Part shown: positions 13,988 to 14,079 of the stretch, one piece after another
Position numbering within the stretch: the stretch's first letter is position 1
Layout of the letters: the number at the start of each line of letters is the position of its first letter
DNA from: Spirochaetaceae bacterium
GTDB taxonomy: Bacteria > Spirochaetota > Spirochaetia > SZUA-6 > Bin103
DNA: 14,079 nt
Assembly: GCA_028820215.1 (NCBI GenBank)
Contig: JAPPKD010000348.1
Coordinates: forward strand, 1 to 14,079
Direction of reading: 5' to 3'
Made by a program: the position numbers and the translations under genes
Notes under the pieces: generated by a model
The model's input: the letters and a program-made list of their open reading frames with translations, nothing else
Told to the model about the DNA's origin: nothing
Database searches by the model: none

Positions 13988-14079
13988 ACGACGGCCTTCA
14001 GCTCGTAGCGCCCGTCGCCGAGCGGGTGTCAGTGCCCGCGATCTGGTGGTGGAAAAAGGCTGAGATTCCCGCTTTGCTG
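13988..14079 (-). pseudogene. HNH endonuclease gene, 5' exon (partial, window edge)
   Basis: On the - strand the 92 bases before the intron encode HPLGDGRYELKAV in the frame that continues into the 3' exon after splicing (KAV-VDADCQQG). This fits the mid-region of a long HNH endonuclease whose N-terminus lies beyond the window. A TGA stands directly before HPLGDG in this frame (- strand CAC TGA CAC). Either an upstream frameshift or a nonsense mutation is therefore present, adding to the evidence that the host gene is decayed. Confidence 0.55.

Noticed and set aside
13985..13989. Intron 5' end at 13989 rather than 13987
   Set aside because: The GTGTGTGT repeat allows both, but only 13987 joins the HNH exons in frame with the 12021 end and gives the 7-base IBS1 match.
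1..14079. CRISPR array, tRNA, rRNA or insertion sequence
   Set aside because: No spaced direct repeats, no cloverleaf or rRNA core, and no transposase motifs or terminal inverted repeats were seen; the group II intron is the only mobile element.

Overview
The window is GC-rich, densely packed bacterial DNA with Shine-Dalgarno sites and frequent GTG and TTG starts. Gene content is ABC exporters and importers, a FAD-dependent glycerol-3-phosphate dehydrogenase, SDR and Gfo/Idh oxidoreductases, a PaiB-type protein and a bacterial group II intron. This suits a free-living or host-associated high-GC heterotroph. I cannot name the phylum from sequence alone.

Layout from left to right. (1) Positions 1-152 hold the 3' end of an unidentified + strand gene. 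It converges on an SDR oxidoreductase (179-985, -), and an 18-bp perfect palindrome lies in the gap. (2) Positions 986-1273 are a divergent intergenic region. It has several short hairpins and a strong intrinsic-terminator-like hairpin just before an ABC exporter operon (+): one ATPase and two six-helix-type permeases with overlapping ends (1274-3922), matching the COG4586/COG4587/COG3694 arrangement. (3) A - strand operon (8731 to 3938) encodes a secreted solute-binding protein, two MalF/MalG-type permeases and GlpD. It has a clear sigma70-like promoter (TTGACA, 17 bp, CATAAA) and a perfect 11-bp stem-loop after the binding-protein gene. The importer's ATPase is absent, so it must borrow one from elsewhere. 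GlpD suggests a glycerol-3-phosphate, glycerol or polyol substrate. (4) Divergently on the + strand are a Gfo/Idh oxidoreductase, a class I SAM methyltransferase and a PaiB-like FMN/heme-binding split-barrel protein (8856-11249). (5) The right end (11376-14079, -) is a decayed HNH-endonuclease gene split by a group II intron (12021-13987).

The intron is the most informative element. Both ends can be placed to the base: 5' GTGTG, domain V with an AGC triad, domain VI with a bulged A seven bases from the 3' end, and a 7-bp EBS1-IBS1 match. Removing it joins the two HNH exons in frame. Its reverse transcriptase has a one-base frameshift just before the catalytic ADD motif. The HNH host gene carries its own frameshift in an alanine-codon tract and an in-frame TGA upstream of the intron. 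Both therefore look like relics, unless these lesions are assembly errors.

The other candidate for something undescribed is the leader before the exporter operon. There a terminator hairpin contains a near-perfect Shine-Dalgarno sequence in its 5' arm, and a possible competing antiterminator pairing lies upstream.
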